A DNA stretch of 64,000 bases from Arthrobacter sp. SLBN-100 (GCF_006715305.1 NZ_VFMY01000001.1:2232001-2296000); one strand, 5' to 3'. Shown: positions 47,934-57,286, counted from the first letter of the stretch. The notes: generated by a model not told the origin, from the sequence alone. Numbers and translations: made by a program.

Positions 47934-49166
47934 ATGCCCATGGAACTGACCAACCCAAACCCCGCCCCGGCAGCCCTTCGCGGCGTACTGGCAGACGGCG
48001 TCGACCGCTGGAAACCCCGCGTCCAGGCATTGGCGCAGGAAATCCACGCGTTCAAGGAGATCTCCTTCGAGGAGGTCCGTTCCGCCGGGGCCATTGCCGC
48101 CCTGCTGGAGGAGGCCGGCTTCGAGGTGGAGCGCGGCACGTCGGGCCTTCCCACCGCCTTCTCAGCGAGCGCGGGAAGCGGCGAGCTGACGGTGGCGCTG
48201 TGCGTGGAGTACGACGCGCTTCCGGACATCGGCCACGCCTGCGGTCACAACCTGATCGCCGGTGCCTCCGTGGCAGCCACCCTCGCCCTGCGCCCGTTGG
48301 TGGACGAACTCGGCATCACGCTGAAGGCCATCGGCACCCCCGCCGAGGAGCATGGCGGCGGCAAGGCGCTGATGCTGGAGCGGGGTGCGTTCGACGGCGT
48401 CGGGCTGGCCCTGATGGTCCACCCGGTCCAGGACGGGCTCACCTACAACCCCGCCGGCACCAGCGCGCAGGCGGTGGGCCGGTACAAGGCAACGTTCAGC
48501 GGCAAGGCGGCGCATGCGGCGGCAGCCCCGCACCAGGGCGTGAACGCGGCCGACGCCGCGGTGCTGAGCCAGGTGGCCATCGGCCTGCTGCGCCAGCAGA
48601 TCCCCAGCGACCACCGGATCGCCTGCTTCGTGGCCGAGGCCGGACACGTCACCAACATCATTCCGGAAAAGGCGGTGGTCCAGTTCGAATGCCGGGCCTT
48701 CACCCTGCCGGAATACGAGGCGCTGCACCAGCGGGTCCGGAACTGTTTCGAAGGCGCCGCGCTGGCCACCGGAACAACCCTGGTCATCGAGGAAGCGGAA
48801 CCCCTGTACGAACCGCTGCTCCAGGATGACGCCCTCGCAGCGCACTGGACCGATGCGATGGAAGCCTTCGGCAAGGACACGTCGCGGTCATCGGGGCTCA
48901 GCGGCGGTTCCACCGACATGGGCAACATCTCCCAGGTCATCCCGTCCCTGCACCCCTGGCTGAGCATCCCGGGTGCGGACGTGCCCATCCACTCGCACGC
49001 GTTTGCCGCGCTTGCAGACTCCCCCGAGGCGTACGGCGTGATGTTCGAGGCAGCCGTGGCGCTGGCCTGGACCGTCGCCGGCGCAGCCTCAACCCCCTCC
49101 GAACGGGACCGCTTCATCAAAGCTGCGTACCGCCGTCGTACTTTCACGCAGGAAGGCACATCATGA
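47934..49166 (+). CDS. M20 family amidohydrolase/peptidase
   Basis: A 410-residue metal-dependent hydrolase. Metal-ligand motifs: the H/D region CVEYDALPDIGHACGHNLIA (about residues 87-106), EEH in GTPAEEHGGGKALM (about 137-150), and a later H in SIPGADVPIHSHAFAA. The dimerisation lid (SAQAVGRYKATFSGKAAHAA) is of the AbgB/HipO/IAA-hydrolase type, which split N-acyl or aminobenzoyl-glutamate-type amides. The ATG at 47934 has AGAAGG upstream; a second ATG two codons on is possible. It overlaps the DUF3100 gene by four bases. Confidence 0.9.
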   Translation: MPMELTNPNPAPAALRGVLADGVDRWKPRVQALAQEIHAFKEISFEEVRSAGAIAALLEEAGFEVERGTSGLPTAFSASAGSGELTVALCVEYDALPDIGHACGHNLIAGASVAATLALRPLVDELGITLKAIGTPAEEHGGGKALMLERGAFDGVGLALMVHPVQDGLTYNPAGTSAQAVGRYKATFSGKAAHAAAAPHQGVNAADAAVLSQVAIGLLRQQIPSDHRIACFVAEAGHVTNIIPEKAVVQFECRAFTLPEYEALHQRVRNCFEGAALATGTTLVIEEAEPLYEPLLQDDALAAHWTDAMEAFGKDTSRSSGLSGGSTDMGNISQVIPSLHPWLSIPGADVPIHSHAFAALADSPEAYGVMFEAAVALAWTVAGAASTPSERDRFIKAAYRRRTFTQEGTS

Positions 49167-50560
49167 GCACCACCAGAACAGCCCGGGTTGATAAGGCCGG
49201 GACCAAGCTGACCATCCCGATTGCCGCCCTGGCCCTGGTGATCGCCGTGGCGGTCCAGTTCATCGGGCAGCTGAAGATCGATGTGGGAATAGGCGCCATC
49301 ATCATCTTCCCCATGGTGTGGGGCCTCATCGTTGGCCTGCTGGTCTCGGTCCAGAAGTTCAAGCCCCTGGGGATCGACCTGCAGCGGGTGGCGGCGGCCC
49401 TGGTGGGCGTGGCCGTGTTGCTGCTGGTGGCCCGGCTGGCCTTCAACATCGGTCCGAGCCTGCCCACCCTGCTCAAGGCAGGACCCGCGCTGCTGCTCCA
49501 GGAAGTGGGCCACCTGCTCGGCACCATCGCGCTGGCGCTCCCGCTGGCTGTGCTGCTGAGGATGGGCAAGGCAACGGTGGGCGCCACGTTCTCGCTGGAC
49601 CGTGAGCCCTCCTTCGCCATGGTGTCCGAGAAGTACGGCGCGGATTCGGACCAGTACCGCGGCGTGCTGGCCATGTACGTGTTCGGCACGCTGTTCGGCG
49701 CCGTATACATCACACTCCTCACCTCGCTCGTGGCCAACTGGAAGATCTTTGATCCGCTGGCCCTAGCCATGGGTGCCGGTGTGGGGTCCGGCTCCATGAT
49801 GGCGGCATCCGCGGCGAGCATCGTTGCCGGCTACCCGGCGGAGCAGGAAGCCATCCTGGGCATGGCCGCCGTGTCCAACCTGATCACCACGATCCTGGGC
49901 GTTTACGTGGGCATCTACATTGCGCTGCCGCTGGCCGACCGGTTCTATAAATTCCTCACCCGCAAGCAGACAGCCCGCGAAGAAGCAGCCGTGACGGCCG
50001 GTGCACCCGCCGGTGCTTCCGCCGGTGCCCCGGCCGCACGCACCGCCGCGGACATCGACCGCGAGGCCGCCCAGGCGGAGGAAAACCGGCGGTTCCGCGA
50101 GCGGGTTGCCGAGTCCGCGGCAGCCATCAAACTGCCGCTCTGGCTGTCCCTTTCGGTCCTCACGGTCCTGGGCATCGGCACGGCATCCGTGGCGGCGAAG
50201 GGCTTCAGCCTCACCATCGTGGCCGGCTACGCGACCATGCTGGCCCTGGTCCTGGTCAGCATCGCGCTGGCGAAGGCCACCCGGAAGATCTCGGCGATTG
50301 TTTTTGTCACCACCATTGGCGCCTACATCTCCAGCCCCTGGTTCTTCGGGGCGGAAGCGTTGAACGCGGCGGTCAAGACCGTGGACTTCCTGTCCATCGC
50401 CACCGTGATGCTGACCCTGGCGGGCCTGTCCCTGGGCAAGGACATCCCGCTGCTGAAAAACATCGGCTGGAAGATCATTCCCGTGGGGCTGGTGGCCATC
50501 ACGGCGTCTTTCCTGCTCTCCACGGTGATCGCGGAATTCGCCCTGGGCCTCTGGCACTGA
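49163..50560 (+). CDS. DUF3100 family membrane transporter
   Basis: A 465-residue membrane protein with about twelve hydrophobic segments. Identifying parts are LKIDVGIGAIIIFPMVWGLI, GKATVGATFSLDREPSFAMV, SEKYGADSDQYRGVLAMYVF, GAGVGSGSMMAASAASIVAG and LTLAGLSLGKDIPLLKNIG. An extended cytoplasmic loop rich in Ala/Glu/Arg lies at about residues 272-310. DUF3100 proteins commonly adjoin M20 peptidase-like genes, as here, and are taken as carriers for the substrate or product of that hydrolase. The ATGA overlap indicates coupling. Confidence 0.85.
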   Translation: MSTTRTARVDKAGTKLTIPIAALALVIAVAVQFIGQLKIDVGIGAIIIFPMVWGLIVGLLVSVQKFKPLGIDLQRVAAALVGVAVLLLVARLAFNIGPSLPTLLKAGPALLLQEVGHLLGTIALALPLAVLLRMGKATVGATFSLDREPSFAMVSEKYGADSDQYRGVLAMYVFGTLFGAVYITLLTSLVANWKIFDPLALAMGAGVGSGSMMAASAASIVAGYPAEQEAILGMAAVSNLITTILGVYVGIYIALPLADRFYKFLTRKQTAREEAAVTAGAPAGASAGAPAARTAADIDREAAQAEENRRFRERVAESAAAIKLPLWLSLSVLTVLGIGTASVAAKGFSLTIVAGYATMLALVLVSIALAKATRKISAIVFVTTIGAYISSPWFFGAEALNAAVKTVDFLSIATVMLTLAGLSLGKDIPLLKNIGWKIIPVGLVAITASFLLSTVIAEFALGLWH

Positions 50561-50588
50561 CTCCCCCGCCCCTCGAGTTAGGCAGGCC

Positions 50589-50637
50589 AAAGCAAGCGGA
50601 CGGCCGCGGGCACCTCCCGCCGTCGTCCGCTTGCTTT
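50589..50637. terminator. Terminator, GACGGCGGG family copy 8
   Basis: Left AAAGCAAGCGGACGGCCGCGGG (shown here as two parts: AAAGCAAGCGGACG and GCCGCGGG, 50589-50610) pairs with CCCGCCGTCGTCCGCTTGCTTT-type sequence (50616-50637) with two mismatches. It closes the RpiR-controlled operon. The mismatches lie inside the GGCGG core. Confidence 0.7.
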
Positions 50638-50780
50638 AAGTAGGGGTGGGTGCAGGTAGAAGTGCGGGCCACCTGGACCACCGGTATGACTTCGAAAAGC
50701 CATGCGCCCAACACGGCCAGCGCACTAATCCAGGTTGTTGCCTGCCGTTTCCGGCCCGTACCGTCTCCTGGCCGGGAGCG

Positions 50781-50933
50781 TCAAACGCTGGTTCTCCGCT
50801 TCAGCCAGCCCCAAACAGCGGTGGCCACAAACAGGATCAGGCCGATGAACGCCAGCCACAGCAGGCCTTTGATCACGAAGCCCAGGATGGACAGAACAAG
50901 CCAAATAATAAGCAGTGTGATGATTAGTCCCAT
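50781..50933 (-). CDS. 50-residue hydrophobic membrane protein (lmo0937-like)
   Basis: A very short reverse-strand gene from the ATG at 50933 to TGA at 50781. The peptide is MGLIITLLIIWLVLSILGFV, IKGLLWLAFIGLILFVATAV, WGWLKRRTSV: two hydrophobic helices and a basic C-terminus. The layout is typical of lmo0937/DUF5670-like small hydrophobic proteins. Codon use is normal. No strong Shine-Dalgarno is visible. It is easily missed by length cut-offs. Confidence 0.7.
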   Translation of the reverse strand: MGLIITLLIIWLVLSILGFVIKGLLWLAFIGLILFVATAVWGWLKRRTSV

Positions 50934-50972
50934 AGGCGAAGCTTAGGCCACCGCCGGGCCCGGCACGCCACC

Positions 50973-51209
50973 CTAGGTGGAAACGTCCCGCTCAATTTCC
51001 TCGGCAAGGTCGTCCACGGCTTCGGGCCGCAGGCTGATGCCCGCCTCATCGAAGCGTTCCTCCAGCACATGGGTTACGTCATCCTGCACGTGGCCCAGGC
51101 GGATTTCATCCTTGACGTCTTCTGCAATGCTTTCCGCAGTTTCCACGCCGTCAACCTCCTCCGCGCTGTCGTCGTCAAAAGGGGCACCGGTATCAGCTGA
51201 GTCAGTCAT
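50973..51209 (-). CDS. Small acidic protein, unknown function
   Basis: A 78-residue, very acidic protein: MTDSADTGAPFDDDSAEEVD, VETAESIAEDVKDEIRLGHV and QDDVTHVLEERFDEAGISLR, ending VDDLAEEIERDVST. Heptad-like spacing in the last 30 residues suggests a helix bundle. The family is not recognised. It stands 30 bases after the 72-residue gene in the same direction, so it may be the last gene of the one-carbon operon. Confidence 0.65.
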   Translation of the reverse strand: MTDSADTGAPFDDDSAEEVDGVETAESIAEDVKDEIRLGHVQDDVTHVLEERFDEAGISLRPEAVDDLAEEIERDVST

Positions 51210-51239
51210 ACTTCATGGTTGCCGGTCGGCGGCGGGCGG

Positions 51240-51458
51240 TCAATGACGGGAACGGCTTAACGCAAAATCCTCCCGGTGGAACATCCGGCGCTCAGGCCAG
51301 CCGTCCAGGACCACCCAGATGATGGAGCCGTCGGGCGTGGTGCCGTCCACCACACCGCAGCCGATAGCCTGCCCGTCCTGTGAAAGACGCACGGGCTGGC
51401 CCAGCGGCAAGGCGTTCCAGGACACTCTCCGCCAGCTGTGCGTTTCGCTCGGTTTCAT
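51240..51458 (-). CDS. Small protein downstream of purU, unknown function
   Basis: A 72-residue soluble protein (MKPSETHSWRRVSWNALPLG, QPVRLSQDGQAIGCGVVDGT, DGSIIWVVLDGWPERRMFHR). A beta-barrel-like pattern is plausible. It starts four bases after the purU stop, so it is co-transcribed with the glycine/one-carbon genes. The family is not recognised. Confidence 0.65.
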   Translation of the reverse strand: MKPSETHSWRRVSWNALPLGQPVRLSQDGQAIGCGVVDGTTPDGSIIWVVLDGWPERRMFHREDFALSRSRH

Positions 51459-51462
51459 CGCG

Positions 51463-52383
51463 CTACCGCAGGATGACCGTGCGGTTGCCCAGCAGCAGGA
51501 TGCGCCCCTCGCAGTGCCACCGGACAGCGTTCCGGAGGGCAACGCACTCGGCGTCCCGGCCCACCGCCACCAGGTCATCGGCCGTATACGTATGGTCCAC
51601 CTCGATGACCTGCTGGGAGATGATGGGGCCCTCGTCGAGTTCGGCGTTGACGTAGTGCGCCGTGGCGCCCACCGTCTTCACGCCGCGTTCGTAGGCCTGG
51701 TGGTAGGGCTTGGCGCCCTTGAAGCTGGGCAGGAACGAGTGGTGGATGTTGATGGTCCGGCCCGCCAGCCTGGTTGAGAGCTCGTCGCTCAGCACCTGCA
51801 TGTACCGGGCCAGGACCACGAGTTCCACATCGAACGCATCCACGAGTTCCAGCAGCCGCGCTTCGGCCTCAGTCTTCGTGGCCGCAGTGACCGGCACATG
51901 GAAAAACGGGATGCCGTGCCACTGGACCAGGCCTTCCTGGTCGCGATGGTTGGAGACCACCGCGACGATCTCCACCGGGATATCGCCGGTGCGTGCCCGG
52001 AACAGCAGGTCGTTGAGGCAGTGCCCCATTTGGGACACCATCACCAGCACCCGGCGCTTCCGGCCGTGCGGCTCCAGCTGCCAGTTCATCTGCCATTTCT
52101 CCCCCACAGGCCTGAAGTCGCGGCGCAGGTCTTCGGTGCTCTGCAGCTCCTGCGCTGATGCGAAGTGCACCCGCATGAAGAAGTGCCGCTGCGCCTTGTC
52201 GCCGTACTGCTTGATGTCGATGATGTCGCAGCCGTGCTTCAGCAGGAACGCCGAGACTGCGTGGACAATGCCCGGGGACTCCGCACAGTCAACGGTCAGG
52301 ACATGTTCGACGGCGGCAGCGGGCTCCGCCGTCGAGTCACCTGGCCGAGGGGCCGGGACGGGCGTCTCCAGTACCGTGCTCAT
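51463..52383 (-). CDS. purU: Formyltetrahydrofolate deformylase
   Basis: A 306-residue enzyme that splits 10-formyl-THF into formate and THF. The N-terminal ACT domain (about residues 28-100, VLTVDCAESPGIVHAVSAFL) senses glycine or methionine in characterised PurU. The formyltransferase fold has the catalytic set N in TINIHHSFLPSF, the following His, and D in NAELDEGPIISQ. The length is as in the family with a short lead. It overlaps the amino-acid permease gene by four bases. Its place in a glycine/serine locus fits removal of excess formyl-THF. Confidence 0.94.
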   Translation of the reverse strand: MSTVLETPVPAPRPGDSTAEPAAAVEHVLTVDCAESPGIVHAVSAFLLKHGCDIIDIKQYGDKAQRHFFMRVHFASAQELQSTEDLRRDFRPVGEKWQMNWQLEPHGRKRRVLVMVSQMGHCLNDLLFRARTGDIPVEIVAVVSNHRDQEGLVQWHGIPFFHVPVTAATKTEAEARLLELVDAFDVELVVLARYMQVLSDELSTRLAGRTINIHHSFLPSFKGAKPYHQAYERGVKTVGATAHYVNAELDEGPIISQQVIEVDHTYTADDLVAVGRDAECVALRNAVRWHCEGRILLLGNRTVILR

Positions 52384-53870
52384 TTCTTCCCCCCGTCTTT
52401 CAATGCACCGTCCAGGTCACGCCCGATGGTGGACGCCTCGGTGTCCAGGTCCTGCGCCAGCTCCGACTTGAACGTCTCGTAGCGGGCCACGTGGGCAGGC
52501 CGGCGGCGCAGCACCAACCACGCGGCGCCGAGCAGGATGAACCACACAGGGGTGACCAGAAGAGCAACCAGCGTGTCAGGCTGCGTGGTCAGGGCCCACA
52601 GGACGAAGGCGAAGAACGCGAACACAGCCCACACCATCGGGATCCCGCCGGGCATCCGGTACTTGGACGCCTCGTGCAGGTGCGGGCGCCGACGCCGGAA
52701 GGCAAGGTAGCTGGCCAGGATGATGGACCACACGAACACGAAGCAGACGGCGGACACTGTGGTCACCATGTCGAAGGCCTTGCCGATGTCCTGGCCCGCG
52801 TACATCAGCACCACGCCGGAGAGCAGCAGGACGCAGGAGAGGAACAGCGCGTTCTGCGGCACCTTCCGGGTGGACAGGTTGCTGAAGACCGACGGCGCGT
52901 CCCCCTCCTGCGCCAGCCCGTACACCATGCGGGACGTGGAGTAGATGCCGGAGTTGGCCGAGGACATGGCCGAGCTGAGGACCACCAGGTTCACCACAGT
53001 GGCGGCGGCGCCGAGGCCGGCCAGGGAGAACATGGCGATGAACGGGCTGTGGCCGGCCTGGAACTGGGTCCACGGGGTGACGGACATCAGGATGATCAGG
53101 GCGCCCACGTAGAACAGGAGCACGCGGATGGGGATGGAGTTGATGGCCTTGGGCAGGTTCTTTTCCGGATCCTTCGCCTCGGCAGCCGTGGTGCCCACCA
53201 GCTCAATGCCCACAAACGCGAACACCGCAATCTGGAAGCCGGCCACAAAACCCATGAATTCGTTGGGGAAGAACCCGCCGTGGCTCCACAAGTTCGTGAA
53301 GGTGGCAGGGCCGGCGTCGGACTGGAAGCCCGTGAAGATCATGAACATGCCCACGATGATCAGCGCAGCGATGGCAACAATCTTGATCAGCGCGAACCAG
53401 AACTCGGTCTCGCCAAACGCCTTGACGGTCACGAGGTTCAGGAACAGCAGGATGGCCACGGTGGCCAGGCCCGGGATCCACAGCGGCAGTCCCGGCCAGA
53501 GTTCTTTGGAGTAGCCGGCGATCGCGATGACGTCGGCGATTCCGGTAATCACCCAGCAGAACCAGTAGGTCCAGCCGGTGAAAAAGCCCGCCCAGGGGCC
53601 CAGGAGGTCGGCCGCGAAGTCACTGAAGGATTTGTAGTTCAGGTTGCTCAGCAGCAGTTCGCCCATGGCCCGCATCACGAAGAACAGCATGAAGCCGATG
53701 ATCATGTAGACGAAAATGACGGACGGTCCAGCCGCGGAGATCGTTTTGCCCGAGCCCATGAACAGGCCCGTGCCGATGGCGCCGCCAATGGCGATCAGCT
53801 GGATGTGCCTGTTGGTGAGCTGCCGCTCAAGGTGCGGCTCCTGGTGGGAAATTACAGGTTTAGTTGTCAC
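52380..53870 (-). CDS. Amino-acid permease (APC family)
   Basis: A 496-residue APC-superfamily transporter with twelve TMs. N-terminal IQLIAIGGAIGTGLFMGSGK carries the unwound-helix GxG region, then ISAAGPSVIFVYMIIGFMLF and VGIELVGTTAAEAKDPEKNL. Sequence order resembles CycA/AnsP/ProY-type permeases. Being within the glycine/serine operon, D-serine/glycine/L-serine import is the best guess. It overlaps the MTHFR-like gene upstream by eleven bases. Confidence 0.9.
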   Translation of the reverse strand: MTTKPVISHQEPHLERQLTNRHIQLIAIGGAIGTGLFMGSGKTISAAGPSVIFVYMIIGFMLFFVMRAMGELLLSNLNYKSFSDFAADLLGPWAGFFTGWTYWFCWVITGIADVIAIAGYSKELWPGLPLWIPGLATVAILLFLNLVTVKAFGETEFWFALIKIVAIAALIIVGMFMIFTGFQSDAGPATFTNLWSHGGFFPNEFMGFVAGFQIAVFAFVGIELVGTTAAEAKDPEKNLPKAINSIPIRVLLFYVGALIILMSVTPWTQFQAGHSPFIAMFSLAGLGAAATVVNLVVLSSAMSSANSGIYSTSRMVYGLAQEGDAPSVFSNLSTRKVPQNALFLSCVLLLSGVVLMYAGQDIGKAFDMVTTVSAVCFVFVWSIILASYLAFRRRRPHLHEASKYRMPGGIPMVWAVFAFFAFVLWALTTQPDTLVALLVTPVWFILLGAAWLVLRRRPAHVARYETFKSELAQDLDTEASTIGRDLDGALKDGGKK

Positions 53871-54693
53871 GTGCTGCTCCTCGAATCAATGCTGCCTGGA
53901 GTGCTGAAGCGGTTGCCTGGTCCGGCGCCGCGGGGACGGACTCAAGGCTGTTAAAGCTGTAAAGATGGATGCCGGCGATGTTGCCCGGCTGGCTTTCCAG
54001 CCCGGCGATCAGGCTGTCCGGCGAGTAGCGGTCCCCGCTCAGGAGCTTGCGGGCCAGCGGCCCCTTGCGGCTGAGGAATTTCAGGGAACTTCCGACGCCG
54101 ATCTGCGTGGACAGTGCCACAAGCTTGGTCCGCGGGACCGAGCCCGCCACGCCCGCCCAGACGGGCAGGTGCACGCCTTCACGGCGCAGCAGCGCGGCGA
54201 AGTCATGGATTTTGCCGGCGGCGAAGCACATCTGCGTGACCACATGGGAGGCCACGTGCTGCTTGGCCAGGAGGCCGTCGAGCAGGTCCACGGGGCTGAC
54301 GAGCGGGTGGCCCTCCGGATACCCGGCGACGCCTGCCCGCATCATTCCGCCGCTGTACTGCGCGATGTCCTCAAGGACCGGAAGGGCCGAGTCATAGACG
54401 CCGGCGGGCTGTTTCCGGTCTCCCCCAACAACGAAGACTTCGCGGATACCGGCGGCATCGCAGCCCCGGACAATCCCGGTCAGCTCAGCGCGGCTGCGGA
54501 TGCTCCTGGCGGCGAGGTGCGGGACCACCGTGTAGCCGAGGTCGCTCAGCTCCACCGCGGTGCGCATGGTCCGTTCGATGCCGTGGTGCGGCAGGCAGGT
54601 CACGCTGAGCGTGGTGGTCGTGGGCACCAGGGCCTGGACCTGCTCAACGATTCCCTCCGCAGGGATGATTTCGATTCTGATGGGGAACATCAT
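53860..54693 (-). CDS. Methylenetetrahydrofolate reductase family protein
   Basis: A 277-residue TIM-barrel protein of the MetF superfamily: RIEIIPAEGIVEQVQALVPT, TTTTLSVTCLPHHGIERTMR, HLAARSIRSRAELTGIVRGC, VFVVGGDRKQPAGVYDSALP, TQMCFAAGKIHDFAALLRRE. The reductase converts 5,10-methylene-THF to 5-methyl-THF with FAD and NADH. Some positions differ from classic MetF (PHHGIERT in place of P-G-G-x-R-T), so a related activity is possible. In this operon it would act on the methylene-THF from glycine cleavage. The first of two adjoining ATGs is used. Confidence 0.85.
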   Translation of the reverse strand: MMFPIRIEIIPAEGIVEQVQALVPTTTTLSVTCLPHHGIERTMRTAVELSDLGYTVVPHLAARSIRSRAELTGIVRGCDAAGIREVFVVGGDRKQPAGVYDSALPVLEDIAQYSGGMMRAGVAGYPEGHPLVSPVDLLDGLLAKQHVASHVVTQMCFAAGKIHDFAALLRREGVHLPVWAGVAGSVPRTKLVALSTQIGVGSSLKFLSRKGPLARKLLSGDRYSPDSLIAGLESQPGNIAGIHLYSFNSLESVPAAPDQATASALQAALIRGAARDN

Positions 54694-54750
54694 TGGTCCT
54701 GTCTATTCATCAGGTATTGGGTCATCAGCTCTGGCTCTGCGCCGGGCCGA

Positions 54751-55758
54751 TTAAGCCGTGGCGGCGAGCAGTGAGCTGGCTTCCTGGCGGGTGGTGCCGG
54801 AGGACTCGATGTGGGCGAGTTCGGCGGGGATGTCCCAGCCCTTCTTCCGCATGGCGGTGGCCCAGAGCCGGCCGGCGCGGTAGGAGGAACGGACCAGCGG
54901 GCCGGACATGACCCCGAGGAAGCCGATCTCTGTGGCCTCGTCCTGGAGGTCCACGAACTCCTGCGGCTTGACCCACCGGTCCACCGGCAGGTGCCGCTCC
55001 GACGGGCGCAGGTACTGGGTGATGGTGATCAGGTCGCAGCCGGCCTCGTGCAGGTCCCGCAGCGCCTCGGAAATCTCTTCCCGGGTCTCGCCCATGCCCA
55101 GGATCAGGTTGGACTTGGTCACCATGCCCAGGTTCCGGCCCTGCGTGATCACATCCAGGGACCGCTCATAGCGGAACGCGGGCCGGATCCGCTTGAAAAT
55201 CCTCGGCACGGTCTCCACATTGTGCGCGAACACCTCAGGCCTCGAGTCGCAGATCGCGGCGATGTGTTCGGGCTTGCCGGAGAAGTCCGGGATCAGCAGC
55301 TCCACCCCGGTGCCGGGGTTCAGCTCGTGGATCTTGCGGACCGTCTCGGCGTACAGCCACACGCCCTCATCCTCGAGGTCGTCCCGGGCCACCCCGGTCA
55401 CGGTGGCATAGCGCAGCTGCATCGCCTGCACCGACCTGGCCACCTTGGTGGGTTCGAACCGGTCCACCGGGGAGGGTTTGCCGGTATCGATCTGGCAGAA
55501 ATCACACCGCCGGGTGCACTCGGACCCGCCGATCAGGAACGTGGCTTCCTTGTCCTCCCAGCACTCAAAAATGTTGGGGCAGCCGGCCTCCTCACACACC
55601 GTGTGCAGGCCTTCCTTCTTCACCAGGTTCTTCAACCCGACGAATTCGGGGCCCATCTGGACCTTGGCCTTGATCCACTCCGGCTTACGTTCCACCGGGA
55701 CAGCCGAGTTGCGCTGTTCAACGCGCAAAAGCTTCCGGCCTTCAGGTGCCAGTGTCAT
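54751..55758 (-). CDS. lipA: Lipoyl synthase
   Basis: A 335-residue radical SAM enzyme that inserts two sulfurs into octanoyl-lysine to make lipoyl groups, here presumably on GcvH. The auxiliary [4Fe-4S] cluster ligands are C55, C60 and C66 ([12 protein letters not shown]) and the radical SAM ligands are C81, C85 and C88 (CTRRCDFC). The R-S-S-Y-R motif lies near the C-terminus ([13 protein letters not shown]). The length fits LipA. It lies between sdaA (13 bases) and the MTHFR-like gene. lipB is not visible. Confidence 0.96.
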   Translation of the reverse strand: MTLAPEGRKLLRVEQRNSAVPVERKPEWIKAKVQMGPEFVGLKNLVKKEGLHTVCEEAGCPNIFECWEDKEATFLIGGSECTRRCDFCQIDTGKPSPVDRFEPTKVARSVQAMQLRYATVTGVARDDLEDEGVWLYAETVRKIHELNPGTGVELLIPDFSGKPEHIAAICDSRPEVFAHNVETVPRIFKRIRPAFRYERSLDVITQGRNLGMVTKSNLILGMGETREEISEALRDLHEAGCDLITITQYLRPSERHLPVDRWVKPQEFVDLQDEATEIGFLGVMSGPLVRSSYRAGRLWATAMRKKGWDIPAELAHIESSGTTRQEASSLLAATA

Positions 55759-55771
55759 CAGTACTCTTTCC

Positions 55772-57199
55772 TTAGCATTCCACGACGTTGACGGCGAGGC
55801 CGCCCATGGCCGTTTCCTTGTATTTGGAGCTCATGTCCTTGCCGGTCTCGCGCATGGTCACAATCACTTCATCCAGGGAAACGCGGTGCGAACCGTCGCC
55901 CCAGAGGGCCATCTTCGAGGCGTTGATCGCCTTCGCCGCGGCAATCGCGTTCCGTTCGATGCAGGGCACCTGCACCAGCCCGCCGATCGGATCGCAGGTC
56001 AGGCCCAGGTTGTGTTCCATGGCGATTTCGGCGGCGTTTTCCACCTGGGCAGGAGTTCCGCCCATCACCTCGGCGAGTCCCGCGGCGGCCATGGACGACG
56101 CCGAGCCCACCTCGCCCTGGCAGCCCACCTCAGCACCGGAAATGGAGGCCTGCTCCTTGTACAGCACCCCGACGGCGCCGGCCGCCAGCAGGAACTTGAC
56201 CACCACGTCGTCGCGGTCCTCCTGGGTGGCGTTCTCCATCCCCGGCGCAAAGTGGAGCGCGTAGTACAGCACCGCCGGAATGATCCCGGCCGCACCATTC
56301 GTGGGTGCAGTGACCACCCGGCCGCCGGAAGCGTTCTCCTCATTCACGGCCAGGGCGATCAAGTTAACCCACTCCTGCCAATACTTCGGGTCGTGGAACT
56401 CCTGGTCCTGGCCTTCACTGTCCGGCCGAGAGCTTTCCTTTTTCAGCCGGTCGTACCAATCCGGGGCCCGACGGCGGACCTTCAGCCCGCCGGGCAGCAC
56501 GCCTTCGCGCTTCAGGCTGGTCTCCACGCAGCCCTCCATCACGGAGTAGATGTGCAGCAAGCCTTCGCGGATCTCCTCAGGAGTGCGGCTGTCCTCCTCG
56601 TTGACCCGCATCACGTCGCTGATGCCCAGCCCGGTTTCCCGGCAGTGCTCAAGCAGTTCGGCGGCAGTCCGGAACGGCATCGGCAGTTCCTTCTTTGACT
56701 CCTCGAGCTCCTGCTGCGCCGCGTCCTCCTCGCCCTCGCGGACAATGAACCCGCCGCCCACCGAGAAGAAGGTCGCCGTGTGCAGGACGTTGCCGTCCAC
56801 GTCGGACACCGTGAACGTCATGCCGTTGGTATGCCGCGGCAGGATGGTCAGCGGCCGCAGCACCATGTCCTTCACCCCATAAGGCAGCGGCACGGCGCCG
56901 GCGAGCTGCAGCATGCCAGTCTCGGCGATCACGGCCAGCCGTTCCTCCACCTCCTCCGGCAGGATCAGCTCCGGATGGAAACCCTCCAGCCCAAGCAGGA
57001 TGGCCGTCATGGTGCCGTGCCCGTGGCCCGTCGCCGCGAGCGAACCATAGAGGTCCACCCGCAGCGACGCCACATCCGCGAGCTTGCCGTGGGCCTTGAG
57101 CTCCTCCGCAAAAACGGCAGCAGCCCGCATCGGCCCGACGGTGTGCGAGCTCGAAGGCCCGATCCCCACACTAAATAGATCAAAGACTCCAACAGCCAT
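55772..57199 (-). CDS. sdaA: L-serine ammonia-lyase (iron-sulfur type)
   Basis: A 475-residue single-chain serine dehydratase that deaminates L-serine to pyruvate with a [4Fe-4S] cluster. The N-terminal half begins [20 protein letters not shown] with the beta domain; the alpha domain shows [20 protein letters not shown] and [20 protein letters not shown] followed by [15 protein letters not shown]. The terminal Cys (AVNVVEC) fits the family's tail-in-active-site trait. It ends 13 bases before lipA. An 87-base gap with a perfect palindrome separates it from glyA upstream. Confidence 0.95.
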   Translation of the reverse strand: MAVGVFDLFSVGIGPSSSHTVGPMRAAAVFAEELKAHGKLADVASLRVDLYGSLAATGHGHGTMTAILLGLEGFHPELILPEEVEERLAVIAETGMLQLAGAVPLPYGVKDMVLRPLTILPRHTNGMTFTVSDVDGNVLHTATFFSVGGGFIVREGEEDAAQQELEESKKELPMPFRTAAELLEHCRETGLGISDVMRVNEEDSRTPEEIREGLLHIYSVMEGCVETSLKREGVLPGGLKVRRRAPDWYDRLKKESSRPDSEGQDQEFHDPKYWQEWVNLIALAVNEENASGGRVVTAPTNGAAGIIPAVLYYALHFAPGMENATQEDRDDVVVKFLLAAGAVGVLYKEQASISGAEVGCQGEVGSASSMAAAGLAEVMGGTPAQVENAAEIAMEHNLGLTCDPIGGLVQVPCIERNAIAAAKAINASKMALWGDGSHRVSLDEVIVTMRETGKDMSSKYKETAMGGLAVNVVEC

Positions 57200-57239
57200 G
57201 GTGATTCCTAACTAGAAGGGGGTCGGTGGTTGAGGGGAT

Positions 57240-57277
57240 TCGACAGGCTCAACCACCGGTGGTTGAGCCTGTCGAAC
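57240..57277. terminator. 38-bp perfect palindrome between glyA and sdaA (second repeat family)
   Basis: TTCGACAGGCTCAACCACC (57240-57258) directly followed by its complement (57259-57277). A half copy is at 60418-60436. It lies after the glyA stop and before sdaA, so it could end some glyA transcripts or modulate readthrough. The motif differs from the GACGGCGGG family. Confidence 0.65.
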
Positions 57278-57286
57278 CCTGCCGAG

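Noticed and set aside
52491..53954. 487-residue open frame antisense to the amino-acid permease
   Set aside because: It is a shadow of the permease; the peptide is Gly/Glu/His/Arg-rich without any domain.
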